Below are positions 1-9,203 of a stretch of 64,000 nt of DNA, in pieces. This DNA is from Coraliomargarita sp965656715 (lineage in GTDB: Bacteria > Verrucomicrobiota > Verrucomicrobiia > Opitutales > Coraliomargaritaceae). Numbering within the stretch: position 1 is the first letter of the stretch; each line of letters begins with the position of its first letter. The notes beneath the pieces were generated by a model. That model was not told the origin of the DNA. It saw nothing but the letters and a program-made list of their open reading frames with translations, and searched no databases. A program made the translations under genes and the position numbers. The stretch lies in the NCBI GenBank assembly GCA_965656715.1, contig CBFHLR010000007.1, positions 39,347 through 103,346 on the forward strand, in the 5' to 3' direction.

Positions 1-2
1 TG

Positions 3-557
3 TTGGAAGGCCTTGAAGAAGGTCAATACGACGCCGCGCTTGGTGGTGGTCGTCGTGATGAAGAAAAGGCACGCGCTAAAGAGCGTTTCTTCTCGCACCG
101 CGATGCCTTTGGCCAGTGGGACCCCAAGAACCAGCGCCCCGAGCTCTGGAACATCTTCAATGGTCGCAAGCAACACGGTGAGCACTTCCGTGTGTTCCCG
201 CTCTCCAACTGGACCGAGATGGACATCTGGCAATACATCAAGCTTGAGAACATCGAGCTGCCGAGCCTCTACTTCTCGCACGAGCGTGAGTGCTTCGTGC
301 GTAACGGTGTGATTATGGGCGTTTGTGATTTCATTGAACTCACCGAAGAGGAGAAGAAGACCGTCGAAACGATGACTGTCCGCTTCCGCACCATTGGTGA
401 CGCGACTTGCACGGGTGCGGCGCTATCCACAGCGGACAATCTTGATGACATTATCGACGAAGTGGCAGCTGCCCGTCAGACTGAGCGTGGCACTCGTGCC
501 GATGATAAGCGCTCCGAAACCGCAATGGAAGACCGTAAGAAGCAAGGTTACTTCTAA
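3..557 (+). CDS. cysD: Sulfate adenylyltransferase subunit 2 (CysD), 5'-truncated
   Basis: Small subunit of ATP sulfurylase, which makes adenosine 5'-phosphosulfate from ATP and sulfate in assimilatory sulfate reduction (cytoplasm). The visible 184 residues are the C-terminal part of a family of about 300 residues; the reading frame is open to the window edge, so the true start lies upstream. Recognisable CysD features are the conserved block 'FRVFPLSNWTEMDIW', the segment 'LPSLYFSHER', the 'RFRTIGDATCTGA' block and the 'RKKQGYF' C-terminus. cysN follows 53 bp downstream on the same strand, the standard heterodimer arrangement. Confidence 0.95.
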   Translation: MEGLEEGQYDAALGGGRRDEEKARAKERFFSHRDAFGQWDPKNQRPELWNIFNGRKQHGEHFRVFPLSNWTEMDIWQYIKLENIELPSLYFSHERECFVRNGVIMGVCDFIELTEEEKKTVETMTVRFRTIGDATCTGAALSTADNLDDIIDEVAAARQTERGTRADDKRSETAMEDRKKQGYF

Positions 558-610
558 GCCGCTGCCGAATCGTTCCACATTACAGAAACAATTTTCAAAT
601 ATTTAGAAAC

Positions 611-1894
611 ATGAGCGAAGAAAATAACGCAGCAGGTTACCTTGATATGGACCTCCTCCGCTTCACGACAGCAGGCTCCGTCGATGACGGTAAGAGCACG
701 CTGATCGGTCGCCTCCTTTACGATAGCAAGGCTATCTTCGAAGACCAACTCGAAGCTGTGGAGCAGAGCTCCAAGCAGCGCGGTGACGAGAACGTCAACC
801 TCGCGCTACTGACCGACGGTCTCCGTTCGGAGCGTGAGCAGGGCATCACGATCGATGTGGCCTACCGCTATTTTGCAACGCCGAAGCGCAAGTTCATCAT
901 CGCGGACACGCCGGGACACATCCAATACACCCGCAACATGGTGACTGGTGCTTCGACTGCGAACCTCGCGATCCTCTTGGTGGATGCACGTAAGGGTGTG
1001 ATCGAGCAGACTTGCCGCCACGCCTTCATCGCCAACTTGCTGCGCATTCAGCACATCGTTGTCTGTGTGAACAAGATGGACTTGGTCGACTGGAGCGAAG
1101 ATACCTACAACGAGATCGTTGAAGAGTTTAAGAAGTTTGCTTCCCGTCTGGATAACATCGTCGAAGTGACCTTCATCCCGGCCTCCGCACTGCTTGGCGA
1201 CAACATCGTCGATAAGTCTGAGAACATGCCGTGGTATCAGGGCCCGACACTGCTTTACCATCTGGAAACAGTTTACATCGGTGCTGACGAAAACCACATC
1301 GACGCACGCTTCCCTGTGCAGTGGGTGATCCGTCCACACTCTGACAAGTGGCATGATTTCCGCGGTTTCGCAGGTCGTGTTGCTGGTGGTGTGTTCAAGC
1401 CGGGCGATAATGTGAAGGTTCTGCCATCCGGCTTTGAATCGACCATTAAGAGCATTCACACAATGGATGGGGAGCTTGAAGAGGCCTTTGCGCCAATGTC
1501 GGTGGCGATCACGCTCAATGACGAGATTGATATCTCTCGTGGTGATATGCTGGTGAAGCCGAACAATCCACCCGAGCCGAAGCAAGACATTGAAGCAATG
1601 ATCTGCTGGTTCTCCTCTGAGAAGAAGCTCGCTGGTCGTGGTAAATACATCCTCCGCCACACGGAGAAGGAAGTGAAAGCCATCGTCAGTGAGGTGAAAT
1701 ACAAGGTGAATATCAATACTCTGCATAAAATTGAGGACGACCTGGTGTTCAGCTTGAATGATATTGGTCGCATCTCGATTCGCACGTCGGCTCCGCTGAT
1801 TGCGGACAGCTATAAGACGAATCGTATCACCGGAAGCTTCGTTCTGATTGACGAGCTCACTAATGAGACGGTTGCGGCTGGCATGATCATCTAG
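611..1894 (+). CDS. cysN: Sulfate adenylyltransferase subunit 1, GTPase (CysN)
   Basis: GTPase subunit that couples GTP hydrolysis to APS formation by CysD. An EF-Tu-like G domain is clear: Walker A GSVDDGKST (residues 22-30), the switch region around REQGITIDVAYRYF (75-88), DTPGH (99-103) and NKMD (154-157), followed by beta-barrel domains. At 427 residues the protein ends without a C-terminal APS kinase (CysC) domain, so it is a stand-alone CysN and APS kinase or APS reductase must be encoded elsewhere. A strong terminator follows 23 bp after the stop, so cysDN ends the transcript here. Confidence 0.96.
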   Translation: MSEENNAAGYLDMDLLRFTTAGSVDDGKSTLIGRLLYDSKAIFEDQLEAVEQSSKQRGDENVNLALLTDGLRSEREQGITIDVAYRYFATPKRKFIIADTPGHIQYTRNMVTGASTANLAILLVDARKGVIEQTCRHAFIANLLRIQHIVVCVNKMDLVDWSEDTYNEIVEEFKKFASRLDNIVEVTFIPASALLGDNIVDKSENMPWYQGPTLLYHLETVYIGADENHIDARFPVQWVIRPHSDKWHDFRGFAGRVAGGVFKPGDNVKVLPSGFESTIKSIHTMDGELEEAFAPMSVAITLNDEIDISRGDMLVKPNNPPEPKQDIEAMICWFSSEKKLAGRGKYILRHTEKEVKAIVSEVKYKVNINTLHKIEDDLVFSLNDIGRISIRTSAPLIADSYKTNRITGSFVLIDELTNETVAAGMII

Positions 1895-1916
1895 TAGCTC
1901 CCTGATATGCTTTTCG

Positions 1917-1947
1917 GGCCGCAGTGTTTTACTGCGGCCTTTTTTTA
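1917..1947 (+). terminator. Rho-independent terminator after cysN
   Basis: A perfect 9-bp GC-rich stem (1917-1925 with 1931-1939), a 5-nt loop and a run of seven T. It lies between cysN and the ATG at 2018. It argues against the longer upstream reading frame of the next gene, which would begin at 1907 inside this hairpin. Confidence 0.9.
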
Positions 1948-2017
1948 TCCTGCACTCGACAAGTGGCGGTTCGGGGCTACTCATTATTCTACCCATTTAA
2001 ACACAATAACTACTGCT

Positions 2018-2806
2018 ATGATTACTCGAAACTACTCTGCTGGTGAACTCATTGTTCGCGAAGGTGACACCGCTGAAACTGCATTTTACTTGGTCTCAGG
2101 GACTGTCCAGGTCTTTGTCAATACCTCTGAAGGTGAAAAGCTCGTCACGGAGCAGTCTGCGGGGGACTTCTTTGGAGAGATGGGGATGATTCTCGAAGAG
2201 CCGCGTATGGCGTCAATCAGAGCTAAAACGGATGTCGTTGCTGAGGAATACGATATTAAGAGCTTTGAGGAAGACGTGATCGATAATCGTGAGCGCCGTA
2301 ACGCCTACATGCCCAACTTATTCGAGCGTATTCGTGTCGTCTCAAGTATGCTGCGGAATGCAATTGATGGCGAGGTTCGCTCAAACGGATATGAGGTTGA
2401 GGCGGATCATGTCGATGAGCCTGTTCAGGAGGGGCCGCTAGACATCAGTTCCGTGACGTTGAAGAGTGTCGAACCGCTCGAGGGCTCTGCTGAGTGCCTG
2501 AAGCTTGCGATTAAGAATTTCCCCTTTAATATTGGTCGCCATTCGGAAAGTAAGGTTCTGGTCGAGAATGATTTCTACCTAGACGATAAGCGCCCGCACC
2601 AAGTGTCCCGGGGCCATTGTGCGATCGAGCGCCGTGGCGATGCGTATGTGATTCGCGATCGTTACAGCTACTGCGGGACGATTTTGAACGGAGAAAATCT
2701 CGGCAAGTCCGGCGAGGGCTTCGTGGGCGCCCTTAAGTTCGGCGATAACGAGCTTATCTTGGGTGACGCAAGCAGCTCCTTTAAGTTTGTAGTAACACTT
2801 GCTTAG
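2018..2806 (+). CDS. Cyclic-nucleotide-binding domain + FHA domain protein
   Basis: 262 residues from the ATG at 2018; the frame is open from 1907 but that part overlaps the cysN terminator. The N-terminal half is a CRP-like cyclic-nucleotide-binding fold: 'REGDTAETAFYLVSGTVQVF' and 'SAGDFFGEMGMI' match the phosphate-binding-cassette region. No DNA-binding helix-turn-helix follows. The C-terminal 100 residues form a forkhead-associated domain (IGRHSESK, VSRGHCAIERR, GTILNGENL) expected to bind phosphothreonine. It is probably a cytoplasmic signal-integrating adaptor; its partners are unknown. It converges on the TPR gene at 2827, leaving only 20 bp between the stops. Confidence 0.75.
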   Translation: MITRNYSAGELIVREGDTAETAFYLVSGTVQVFVNTSEGEKLVTEQSAGDFFGEMGMILEEPRMASIRAKTDVVAEEYDIKSFEEDVIDNRERRNAYMPNLFERIRVVSSMLRNAIDGEVRSNGYEVEADHVDEPVQEGPLDISSVTLKSVEPLEGSAECLKLAIKNFPFNIGRHSESKVLVENDFYLDDKRPHQVSRGHCAIERRGDAYVIRDRYSYCGTILNGENLGKSGEGFVGALKFGDNELILGDASSSFKFVVTLA

Positions 2807-2826
2807 CTTGGTAGCCGGGCTCCTGC

Positions 2827-4497
2827 CTAGCTCTTGCTCTCGAGTATCTGCGATGTTTGTGCGTTTTCACGTAGAATCGCACTGAGTTCGAGGAGTAGGC
2901 TTTCTCTGTCGGGAGTGAAAATGAAGCGATCGCTGCCGAGTTTACGGTAAGCTTCAACCAGTAGTTCGGTTTGCGGGCGACGCATTTGCAAGAATCGGGT
3001 CAGCAGGCGATTTAGGTTCTCGGTGTTGCCTAATTCGAGTTCGACGCGGATTAGCTCGGACAGAACTTTCTGATTGCCCGGTGCCAGTTGGTAGGCGGTG
3101 GAGAGGATTTTTCGTGCCTGAGGTGCGCGGTCAATGGTGCTGAAGCGTCGTGCGACTGCGAGGTAGGTCTGTGGTGGCGTGCCCACTTCCTTAATGAAAT
3201 CTTGGAGGTAGATTTCTCCCTCGTCTGGGCGATTGATGCCGAAGGAGGCGACTGCACGAAGGCTCTGGAAGATTGCGCGACGTTTGGTGAGCCACTCGGG
3301 GTTCTCTTTGATGAGTTCTTCTGCGAAGCTCAGTGCACCACTGTAGTCTTTAGATACTAAGTGTGCTTCAATGAGCAGGAGCGCGAAGCTGTCGATGTCG
3401 AATTCGTTTTCGAGGGCCTCCTCATAGGTGCGGCGTGTGAGCTCAATATTACCTGTGTCAGCTCCGAAGTTGGCAAGGGCCTGCAATGCTTGCTCGTCGT
3501 CGCGAAACTGTTTCAGCATGTTCTTTGTTTCGCGGCTCTCTCGCTCGGTGTCGCCGGTCTTATTGTAAATGTAAAGTAGTTCGATGCGCGGCGCGGAGCT
3601 GAGTGGTGCTGCGACGTTGCGTAGGATCGCATACTGACGGGCCTGTTCGATATTTCCGAGCTCACGATTGTAGCGGCTCAGTTGCATGAGGAGTGCTTCG
3701 GAGCTCGGGAATTTGCTGAGGGATTGCTCCATCTTGGTGATCGCAGCCACTTGGTTGCCTCTGTCCCAGCTGATTTGTGCGGAAAGTAGGATTCCTTCGC
3801 GGGTTTCGGTCATGTTGTAGAGCATGATGTAATCGTCAGCTCGATCGTAGTTGCCCCGTAAGTAGTTCGCGTTGGCGGCGCCGAATGCCAGTAGACGATT
3901 GCGGTCGCTGAGTTCTGGCTCGGCGGGTAGATAATTGTCTGCCAGTTCTTGAATGTCGCTGTCCATTTGGTGACGTAGCAGCAGCTGAAGGGTCTGCTTC
4001 AGGTAACGTGTATCGTCGATGCCACCCTCTTCGAGCCCACCTAGGAGCATTTCGGCTGCGCGGTCCGGGCGCTTGAGTGCGGCCTCAAAGAGCGAAGCAA
4101 CAATGAGGCGCCCTTCTAGGTTTCCTGGGGCACGTGCAACGCCAAGGCGGATCAAGCGTAAGCCGTCACGCACTTCCCCTTCGTTGAGGAGTTGGATGCC
4201 TTTCTCCACGTGGAAATTGCCCATTTTGATGCTGATCTCGCCGCGTTTAATTGGGATCAGTAGGACATCAGTGTAGGAGATTTCATCGAATTCTTTCTTG
4301 TATTTATATACAAGGAACAGGCCTGCCGTAAGCACGAGCCAACCAAAGACGGCTAGGAGTGAAAATGCAGCAATTAGGCGCCCCCAGCGCATGGAGATTT
4401 CGATACGGCCGTCGGGGCGCTTGCGTTGGAGTGCAAATCCAAATAGAACTGACTTTTCGCGGGAGAAGGGGGATTTGCTATTACCTGAAGTCTTCAT
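2827..4497 (-). CDS. Membrane-anchored TPR-repeat protein
   Basis: 556 residues. A basic cytoplasmic N-terminus of about 38 residues is followed by one strong transmembrane helix (about 39-66, 'LIAAFSLLAVFGWLVLTAGLFLVY'-type) and a long helical region with many tetratricopeptide-like units ('GNIELTRRTYEEALENEFD', 'APQARKILSTAYQLAPGNQ', 'NIEQARQYAILRNVAAP'). It probably acts as a periplasmic scaffold. It is divergent from the exopolysaccharide export genes starting at 4701 across a shared 200-bp promoter region, so a role in polysaccharide synthesis or export is plausible but inferred only from position. Confidence 0.7.
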   Translation of the reverse strand: MKTSGNSKSPFSREKSVLFGFALQRKRPDGRIEISMRWGRLIAAFSLLAVFGWLVLTAGLFLVYKYKKEFDEISYTDVLLIPIKRGEISIKMGNFHVEKGIQLLNEGEVRDGLRLIRLGVARAPGNLEGRLIVASLFEAALKRPDRAAEMLLGGLEEGGIDDTRYLKQTLQLLLRHQMDSDIQELADNYLPAEPELSDRNRLLAFGAANANYLRGNYDRADDYIMLYNMTETREGILLSAQISWDRGNQVAAITKMEQSLSKFPSSEALLMQLSRYNRELGNIEQARQYAILRNVAAPLSSAPRIELLYIYNKTGDTERESRETKNMLKQFRDDEQALQALANFGADTGNIELTRRTYEEALENEFDIDSFALLLIEAHLVSKDYSGALSFAEELIKENPEWLTKRRAIFQSLRAVASFGINRPDEGEIYLQDFIKEVGTPPQTYLAVARRFSTIDRAPQARKILSTAYQLAPGNQKVLSELIRVELELGNTENLNRLLTRFLQMRRPQTELLVEAYRKLGSDRFIFTPDRESLLLELSAILRENAQTSQILESKS

Positions 4498-4700
4498 GGA
4501 AGTAGTATGTGGCGTTTTTGGGCTAGATGTTCATCTTTTTTGACGAATTACCGCTGCTCGCCAAGCTCAAAGCTGCTCTGATTGGGTGCTTTGTTGGTAT
4601 GTGACATGTGGGTTACGGAAATAGTCTGAAAATAGCATTGATATCCATGGAATCCCTCAGTATCTATAGGTTTTTAAAAAGGTAAAATTCCTACTTGCAC

Positions 4701-5897
4701 ATGACTACAGTATCTCGACTTCTCTTGGCGGCGGCCCCTTGTCTGATGTTTACTCCAGCATTAGTTCATGCGTCACCATTGGTATCTATTGGGGACAACG
4801 CGGATTTATTTTTTAATGGCTCCAGTAGTGTCCGATGGACATCGAATCTCTTCCGTGATGAGGACAACGAAGAGGAGGATATCGTCTTTACTGTTCAGCC
4901 CGGCTTTGAGTTGAATGTCGGCCGCGGCTTAAGTGCTGTCGACTTAAGTGTAGTGACTAGTTATGAGATTCGTCGTTACGATGATTACGACGACTTGGAT
5001 ACGGAGCTGTTTCACATCGCCGCTTATGGCAGCTACAAAGGCAGCCGCCTTGATGTTAGTGGTCGTGCATCTTTTGATGAGGTGCAGACGACTTCGGGTA
5101 ATGCCAATGTTGATGGCGATCTTATCGAATCTGAGGGCACTGCTGGGAGCTTGAACGGAGAATACCGTTATTCGCCTAAATTCAGTGTCGGATCGGGCAT
5201 TAATTATACCAAAACTGATTATAAGAATTTTACTGAGAGTTTCAGTGATCGTGAGTCACTGAGTATTCCAGTAGACATTTACTACGAATTGACTCCAAAG
5301 GTCGATTTGAGTGTGGGGTATGTCTACAGTAATCAGGATGTCGATGGGCGTGTTGATGGCGCTGGTAACATATTTGATGGTTACGATTTCGATTCGCATT
5401 TCTTTAATGTGGGTGCTAGAGGGCAGTTGCTGCCGAAGTTGGGTGGTTACTTGAAGATCGGATACAATTACCGTGATTCTTACACGACTGCGATTAATGG
5501 GGTGGATCTTGATCAGGACTCAACCGGTTCTTTTGGTATGGACGCCGATTTGACTTGGGCTGCGACTCAAAAATTGGTTGCTAAGTTGGCGATGTCTCGA
5601 GACTTCGGGGCTTCGGGTGAAGGTAATGGCACCGAAAATACCTCAGTCAATACGAGCCTGAGTTACAGCATGAATGCTTACTGGTCTGCGAGTTCATATT
5701 TGCGCTACACTTTGCGTGATTATGATTTTGGTGGTCGTGAAGATGATCAATATGGTTTTGGTTTACGTGCAAACTACACACCTAATCGCTACTGGGCCTT
5801 CAGTGGGGGGTATGCCTATCAAGAGAATGATTCAAATCTGGCAGATCAGAGCTATGATGAGCATCGCGTCGACGTGCGGGCGACACTGCGCTACTAA
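4701..5897 (+). CDS. Outer-membrane beta-barrel protein of an exopolysaccharide locus
   Basis: About 398 residues, with an N-terminal signal peptide ending near 'PALVHASP'. The rest is alternating, aromatic- and Asp/Asn-rich beta-strands ('VDLSVGYVYSNQDVDG', 'LKIGYNYRDSYTTAING', 'YWAFSGGYAYQENDSN') with a C-terminal strand ending in a charged/aromatic pattern (VDVRATLRY), typical of outer-membrane barrels. I chose the ATG at 4701; a TTG at 4695 in frame would add two residues. It lies directly upstream of Wza- and Wzc-like genes, so it may be the outer-membrane secretion channel or an accessory barrel (EpsL/BBP2 type). Confidence 0.75.
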   Translation: MTTVSRLLLAAAPCLMFTPALVHASPLVSIGDNADLFFNGSSSVRWTSNLFRDEDNEEEDIVFTVQPGFELNVGRGLSAVDLSVVTSYEIRRYDDYDDLDTELFHIAAYGSYKGSRLDVSGRASFDEVQTTSGNANVDGDLIESEGTAGSLNGEYRYSPKFSVGSGINYTKTDYKNFTESFSDRESLSIPVDIYYELTPKVDLSVGYVYSNQDVDGRVDGAGNIFDGYDFDSHFFNVGARGQLLPKLGGYLKIGYNYRDSYTTAINGVDLDQDSTGSFGMDADLTWAATQKLVAKLAMSRDFGASGEGNGTENTSVNTSLSYSMNAYWSASSYLRYTLRDYDFGGREDDQYGFGLRANYTPNRYWAFSGGYAYQENDSNLADQSYDEHRVDVRATLRY

Positions 5898-5930
5898 ATA
5901 AATTAGAACAAAATCCCTTTGTTTGGGTCG

Positions 5931-5957
5931 AAAATGCCTCTTGTTGGGGCATTTTTT
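5931..5957 (+). terminator. Terminator-like hairpin overlapping the next gene's RBS region
   Basis: The stem AAAATGCCTC (5931-5940) pairs with GGGGCATTTT (5946-5955, one G-T pair), followed by T residues. It ends only about 5 nt before the ATG at 5963. It may end the barrel transcript partially, or act as an attenuator or translation lock for the Wza-like gene, whose G-rich putative ribosome-binding sequence is inside the 3' arm. Confidence 0.7.
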
Positions 5958-5962
5958 AGTTT

Positions 5963-6604
5963 ATGAAAGCATTTAAATTCATTCTGGCATGTCTTCCATT
6001 GATCTCAACTGCGCTGTTTGCACAGGGTAGCGGTTCTGATTCGGGTGGTAGTGGTTCCTCTTCGGGGGGCACTTCTTCTGCGGGGGTCGGTTTGGTTGTT
6101 GGCTCCAATTATGTCCTGAAGTCGTCCGATGTGATCGATGTTTCGGTGTATCAAGAGGACGATTTGTCGAAGCAGGCGCGTATCGAAGGGGATGGGACAG
6201 TCTCATTGGCCTTGATTGGTAAGGTTAAGATCGCAGGCATGACGGTTGCGGAATCTCAGTCGCTGATTACGGACCTCTATAATCGCGATTATATCGTCGA
6301 TCCACAGGTCTCTGTCATTGTGATTTCTTTCTCGCCAAAGTATGTTCGTGTTTTGGGGCATGTCGGAACCCCCGGGCAAGTTCAAATTCCACCCGATCAG
6401 GAACTAACTCTGATTGATGCCATTACTCAGTGTCGCGGAGTGACACGTCTTGGCAATGATAAGAGCATTACGATTTCGCGGACTAAGGAAAATGGCCAAA
6501 CGCAGTCATTTGAAGTGAATTTCAAGAAGATCAAGCTGGGGGATGCTAAGGATTATATACTCCAGGAGGGGGATACGATCTATGTGCCTGAGCGGGTTAT
6601 TTAA
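5963..6604 (+). CDS. Polysaccharide export protein, Wza/OtnA-like (SLBB domain)
   Basis: 213 residues, outer-membrane-associated exporter of capsule or exopolysaccharide. A Sec signal peptide (1-20, ending LFAQ) is followed by a Gly/Ser-rich linker, a poly_export domain ('YVLKSSDVIDVSVYQEDDLS', 'GDGTVSLALIGKVKIAGMT') and one SLBB domain ('VRVLGHVGTPGQVQIPPDQE'), ending 'LQEGDTIYVPERVI', as in short Wza family members. No lipobox is evident. Only 19 bp separate it from the tyrosine autokinase gene, so the two are co-transcribed. Confidence 0.9.
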   Translation: MKAFKFILACLPLISTALFAQGSGSDSGGSGSSSGGTSSAGVGLVVGSNYVLKSSDVIDVSVYQEDDLSKQARIEGDGTVSLALIGKVKIAGMTVAESQSLITDLYNRDYIVDPQVSVIVISFSPKYVRVLGHVGTPGQVQIPPDQELTLIDAITQCRGVTRLGNDKSITISRTKENGQTQSFEVNFKKIKLGDAKDYILQEGDTIYVPERVI

Positions 6605-6623
6605 TTTGGATAATTTCTAGAGT

Positions 6624-8891
6624 ATGAAGAACGACTATATTCGCGGTGGGCCTGACCCCAGTTCTGGTGGTTACGGTTATGGTTATGGTGCTGGGGGCTA
6701 TAACTATGGTGGTGGTAATTACGGTTATGGTAGTTATGGCGGTGGAGGCTATGAAGAAGGTCCCCAGCGGTCCCTGAAGGATTATATGCTGATCTTTCGC
6801 GAGCGGATTTGGTGGCTGATCGTGGCATTTTTCATCATTTTCTCAGGGGCGATTCTATACACCTTTAATACGACAAAGGTCTACACAGCGGTATCTCAGG
6901 TCCGCATGTTGCGCGATGATCCCACGCCGCTGCCTCAGCAGCAGATGTTGTCGGACGAGAACGTTATTCGTGGCGCTGAGGACTTGAATACGCAGATTAG
7001 CCTGCTTGAGAGTTTGAAGGTGGTTAAGGGGGTGGAGCAGCGTCTGTCGGAGGAAGAGCTTAAGAAGTTCATGTTGCCATATGAGGGTGGGTTCTTGGAT
7101 GCGTTGACGCCGACGGAGCGCTTGATGAGGAATCGTAAGATTATGCCTCGTCGTATGAGCCTGATGATTAATGTGGCTTTTTCGCATCCGGACGCGGATA
7201 TGGCTGCCCGGATTGCAAACTTGTTTGCTGAGGAGTTTATTAACTTCAATGTGTCAGAGAATATTGATTCGGGGATGGGAGCTGTTGAGGGCTTGCGAAT
7301 CAAGGTAGACCAGCAGAAGGAGCGGGTTGAAGAGCTTGAGCTTAAACTTGCGGAGTATCGTGAGCGCCATGATGCGATCTCCTTGAGTGCGGATGAGGAT
7401 ATTGACCGCGAACAGCTCGGGAGCCTGAATCAGATCAAGACGGCTGCGAAAAACTCATTCGATCTGATTGAGACGCAGTGGAACCTGGTGGAGACCTTCA
7501 AGCGTGAAGGGCGTGACTTGTGGGAGCTTTCCTTTGTGGCCGATCAGCCTCAGGTTGCGCAGCTTTTGCAGCAGATTTCGTCTACAAAGATTAATATTTC
7601 GGCGCTCAGTAAACGTTACCGCGAAAAGCACCCTGCGATGATTCAGTTGTTGCAAACGCTGCAGGAGTCGGAGGTTGAGCTGGCTTCTGCGGTTGATAAT
7701 GCGGTGAACAAATTAGAAGCTTCCTTTGTTGAGGCAAAGAGCAATTTTGAATTGGCGACGAAGCGCTTGGCTGAGAAGTCTGCGGAGCAGATCCAGTTAA
7801 GTAAGACACGCATTGAATATAATACTCTGTTGCGCGAGCTGAGTGTTGAACAGGAATCGCTCCAGCTTTGGGAGATCAACATGATTCAGAAGAAGGCTGC
7901 TATTGGCCTGACTGAGGCAAGTGCGCGTATTGTGGACAAGGCTTTTCCTCCAGTGAAGCACTCGTCTCCAAATATTATCATGAACCTGGCTGCAGGTGCA
8001 TTTGCGGGGCTTGCTGTTGGAGGTGGGTTGGTCTTCCTTGTCGCGTTCTTGGATGATCGTGTGAAGAGCGCATTCGACATCGAGGGCACTATTGGTCTTC
8101 CGTTATTGGGTGTGATTCCACGGATCAGGAAGTTGGATTCTAATTCAAAGGCGCAGGCGGTTGCTTCGAATGTGGATCGACATGTAACGGAGACCTTCCG
8201 CTCGATACATTCGTCGATGAAGTTGAACGACGAGAGTAAGAACGCCAAAATCATCGTTTCAACCAGCACCGTTCCTGGGGAGGGTAAGTCCTTTGTGAGT
8301 TCCAATTTGGCGCTGACATTCTCAAATCACGGAGAGAAGACGCTTCTTTTGGATGGTGACCTCCGTCTCCCTAATGTGGCTGCTTCGCTGCAGCTTGAGA
8401 ATGAGGTCGGCGTGCTGGACCATATTGAGAAAGCGAAAGATCTGGACGACGTCATCATGAAGGAAGTCTATCCGAACCTGGATGTGATGCCTTCGGGTGG
8501 TAAGTCCAAGAATCCTACTCAGGTTCTCGCCAGTGCCAAATTTGAAGCTATGTTGGCTGACTTACGTGACCGCTACGACCGTATCGTGATCGACTCGCCA
8601 CCGCTTGCTGCGGTTAGTGATGCTCTTAACCTGCTTCCGTATGTGGATGGTGTGGTTTATGTGATTAAGTTTAACACAGTTAAGCGTAAAACTGCGGTTG
8701 CGAACGTTCGTCGACTTTGGGAGGCAAATACGCCTGTCTTTGGTGCGATTCTGAATAACATCACTACATCCCTTTCCAGTTACTACTATTCTCAATACTC
8801 GGATAAGGCGTATCAGGACTACTACATCCGCCAGGAAGAGGAGCTTGAGGAGGAGTTGGCTGGTTCAGCTGAGCCTGAAGTTCGGTCGTAG
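6624..8891 (+). CDS. Wzz-type chain-length domain fused to BY-kinase (Wzc-like tyrosine autokinase)
   Basis: 755 residues, inner-membrane co-polymerase and bacterial tyrosine kinase controlling exopolysaccharide chain length and export. Order: a Gly/Tyr-rich N-terminal tail (residues 8-45, ten Tyr in the first 43), TM1 (about 64-84), a periplasmic coiled-coil Wzz region, TM2 (about 453-480) and a cytoplasmic kinase with Walker A 'STSTVPGEGKS' (near 550), Walker A' 'LLLDGDLRLP' and Walker B 'RIVIDSPPL'. The C-terminus carries the expected Tyr cluster ('SSYYYSQYSDKAYQDYY'). The N-terminal GY-rich tail is not a usual Wzc feature. No glycosyltransferases are in the window. Confidence 0.92.
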   Translation: MKNDYIRGGPDPSSGGYGYGYGAGGYNYGGGNYGYGSYGGGGYEEGPQRSLKDYMLIFRERIWWLIVAFFIIFSGAILYTFNTTKVYTAVSQVRMLRDDPTPLPQQQMLSDENVIRGAEDLNTQISLLESLKVVKGVEQRLSEEELKKFMLPYEGGFLDALTPTERLMRNRKIMPRRMSLMINVAFSHPDADMAARIANLFAEEFINFNVSENIDSGMGAVEGLRIKVDQQKERVEELELKLAEYRERHDAISLSADEDIDREQLGSLNQIKTAAKNSFDLIETQWNLVETFKREGRDLWELSFVADQPQVAQLLQQISSTKINISALSKRYREKHPAMIQLLQTLQESEVELASAVDNAVNKLEASFVEAKSNFELATKRLAEKSAEQIQLSKTRIEYNTLLRELSVEQESLQLWEINMIQKKAAIGLTEASARIVDKAFPPVKHSSPNIIMNLAAGAFAGLAVGGGLVFLVAFLDDRVKSAFDIEGTIGLPLLGVIPRIRKLDSNSKAQAVASNVDRHVTETFRSIHSSMKLNDESKNAKIIVSTSTVPGEGKSFVSSNLALTFSNHGEKTLLLDGDLRLPNVAASLQLENEVGVLDHIEKAKDLDDVIMKEVYPNLDVMPSGGKSKNPTQVLASAKFEAMLADLRDRYDRIVIDSPPLAAVSDALNLLPYVDGVVYVIKFNTVKRKTAVANVRRLWEANTPVFGAILNNITTSLSSYYYSQYSDKAYQDYYIRQEEELEEELAGSAEPEVRS

Positions 8892-8922
8892 AATAATTTT
8901 CTTAAAATCTTCGATCGAATGC

Positions 8923-8962
8923 TTGACAGCTAAGTATCGAATAGCAGGATACGCGCTTCCTC
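8923..8962 (+). promoter_or_regulatory. tRNA-Lys/Thr promoter with GC-rich discriminator
   Basis: A consensus -35 TTGACA (8923-8928) is followed, 18 bp later, by GGATAC (8947-8952) and a GCGC discriminator. The block ATACGCGCTTCCTC (8949-8962) is identical to the one upstream of tRNA-Asn at 47146-47159, which supports its being a real stable-RNA promoter. Confidence 0.6.
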
Positions 8963-8996
8963 TTCGTCACCAGGCGTCGAGTTACAGTTTAATTCT

Positions 8997-9069
<73 letters not shown>

Positions 9070-9075
9070 GAAACC

Positions 9076-9155
<80 letters not shown>

Positions 9156-9190
9156 AAAGCCCTTAGTTCATAGAACTAAGGGCTTTCTTG
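9156..9190. terminator. Terminator between tRNA-Thr and the convergent gene
   Basis: A perfect 14-bp stem (9156-9169 with 9173-9186) with a 3-nt loop. The T-rich flank on the + side (TTTCTTGTTG) is modest. It sits between the tRNA operon and the convergent gene ending at 9204, so it may serve both directions. Confidence 0.8.
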
Positions 9191-9203
9191 TTGTTGAATG
9201 GTG

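Noticed and set aside
806..1996. 396-codon open frame on the minus strand
   Set aside because: Antisense to cysN in GC-biased codons; no family features and cysN is intact and clearly coding.
1907..2017. N-terminal extension of the cNMP/FHA protein
   Set aside because: It would begin inside the cysN terminator.
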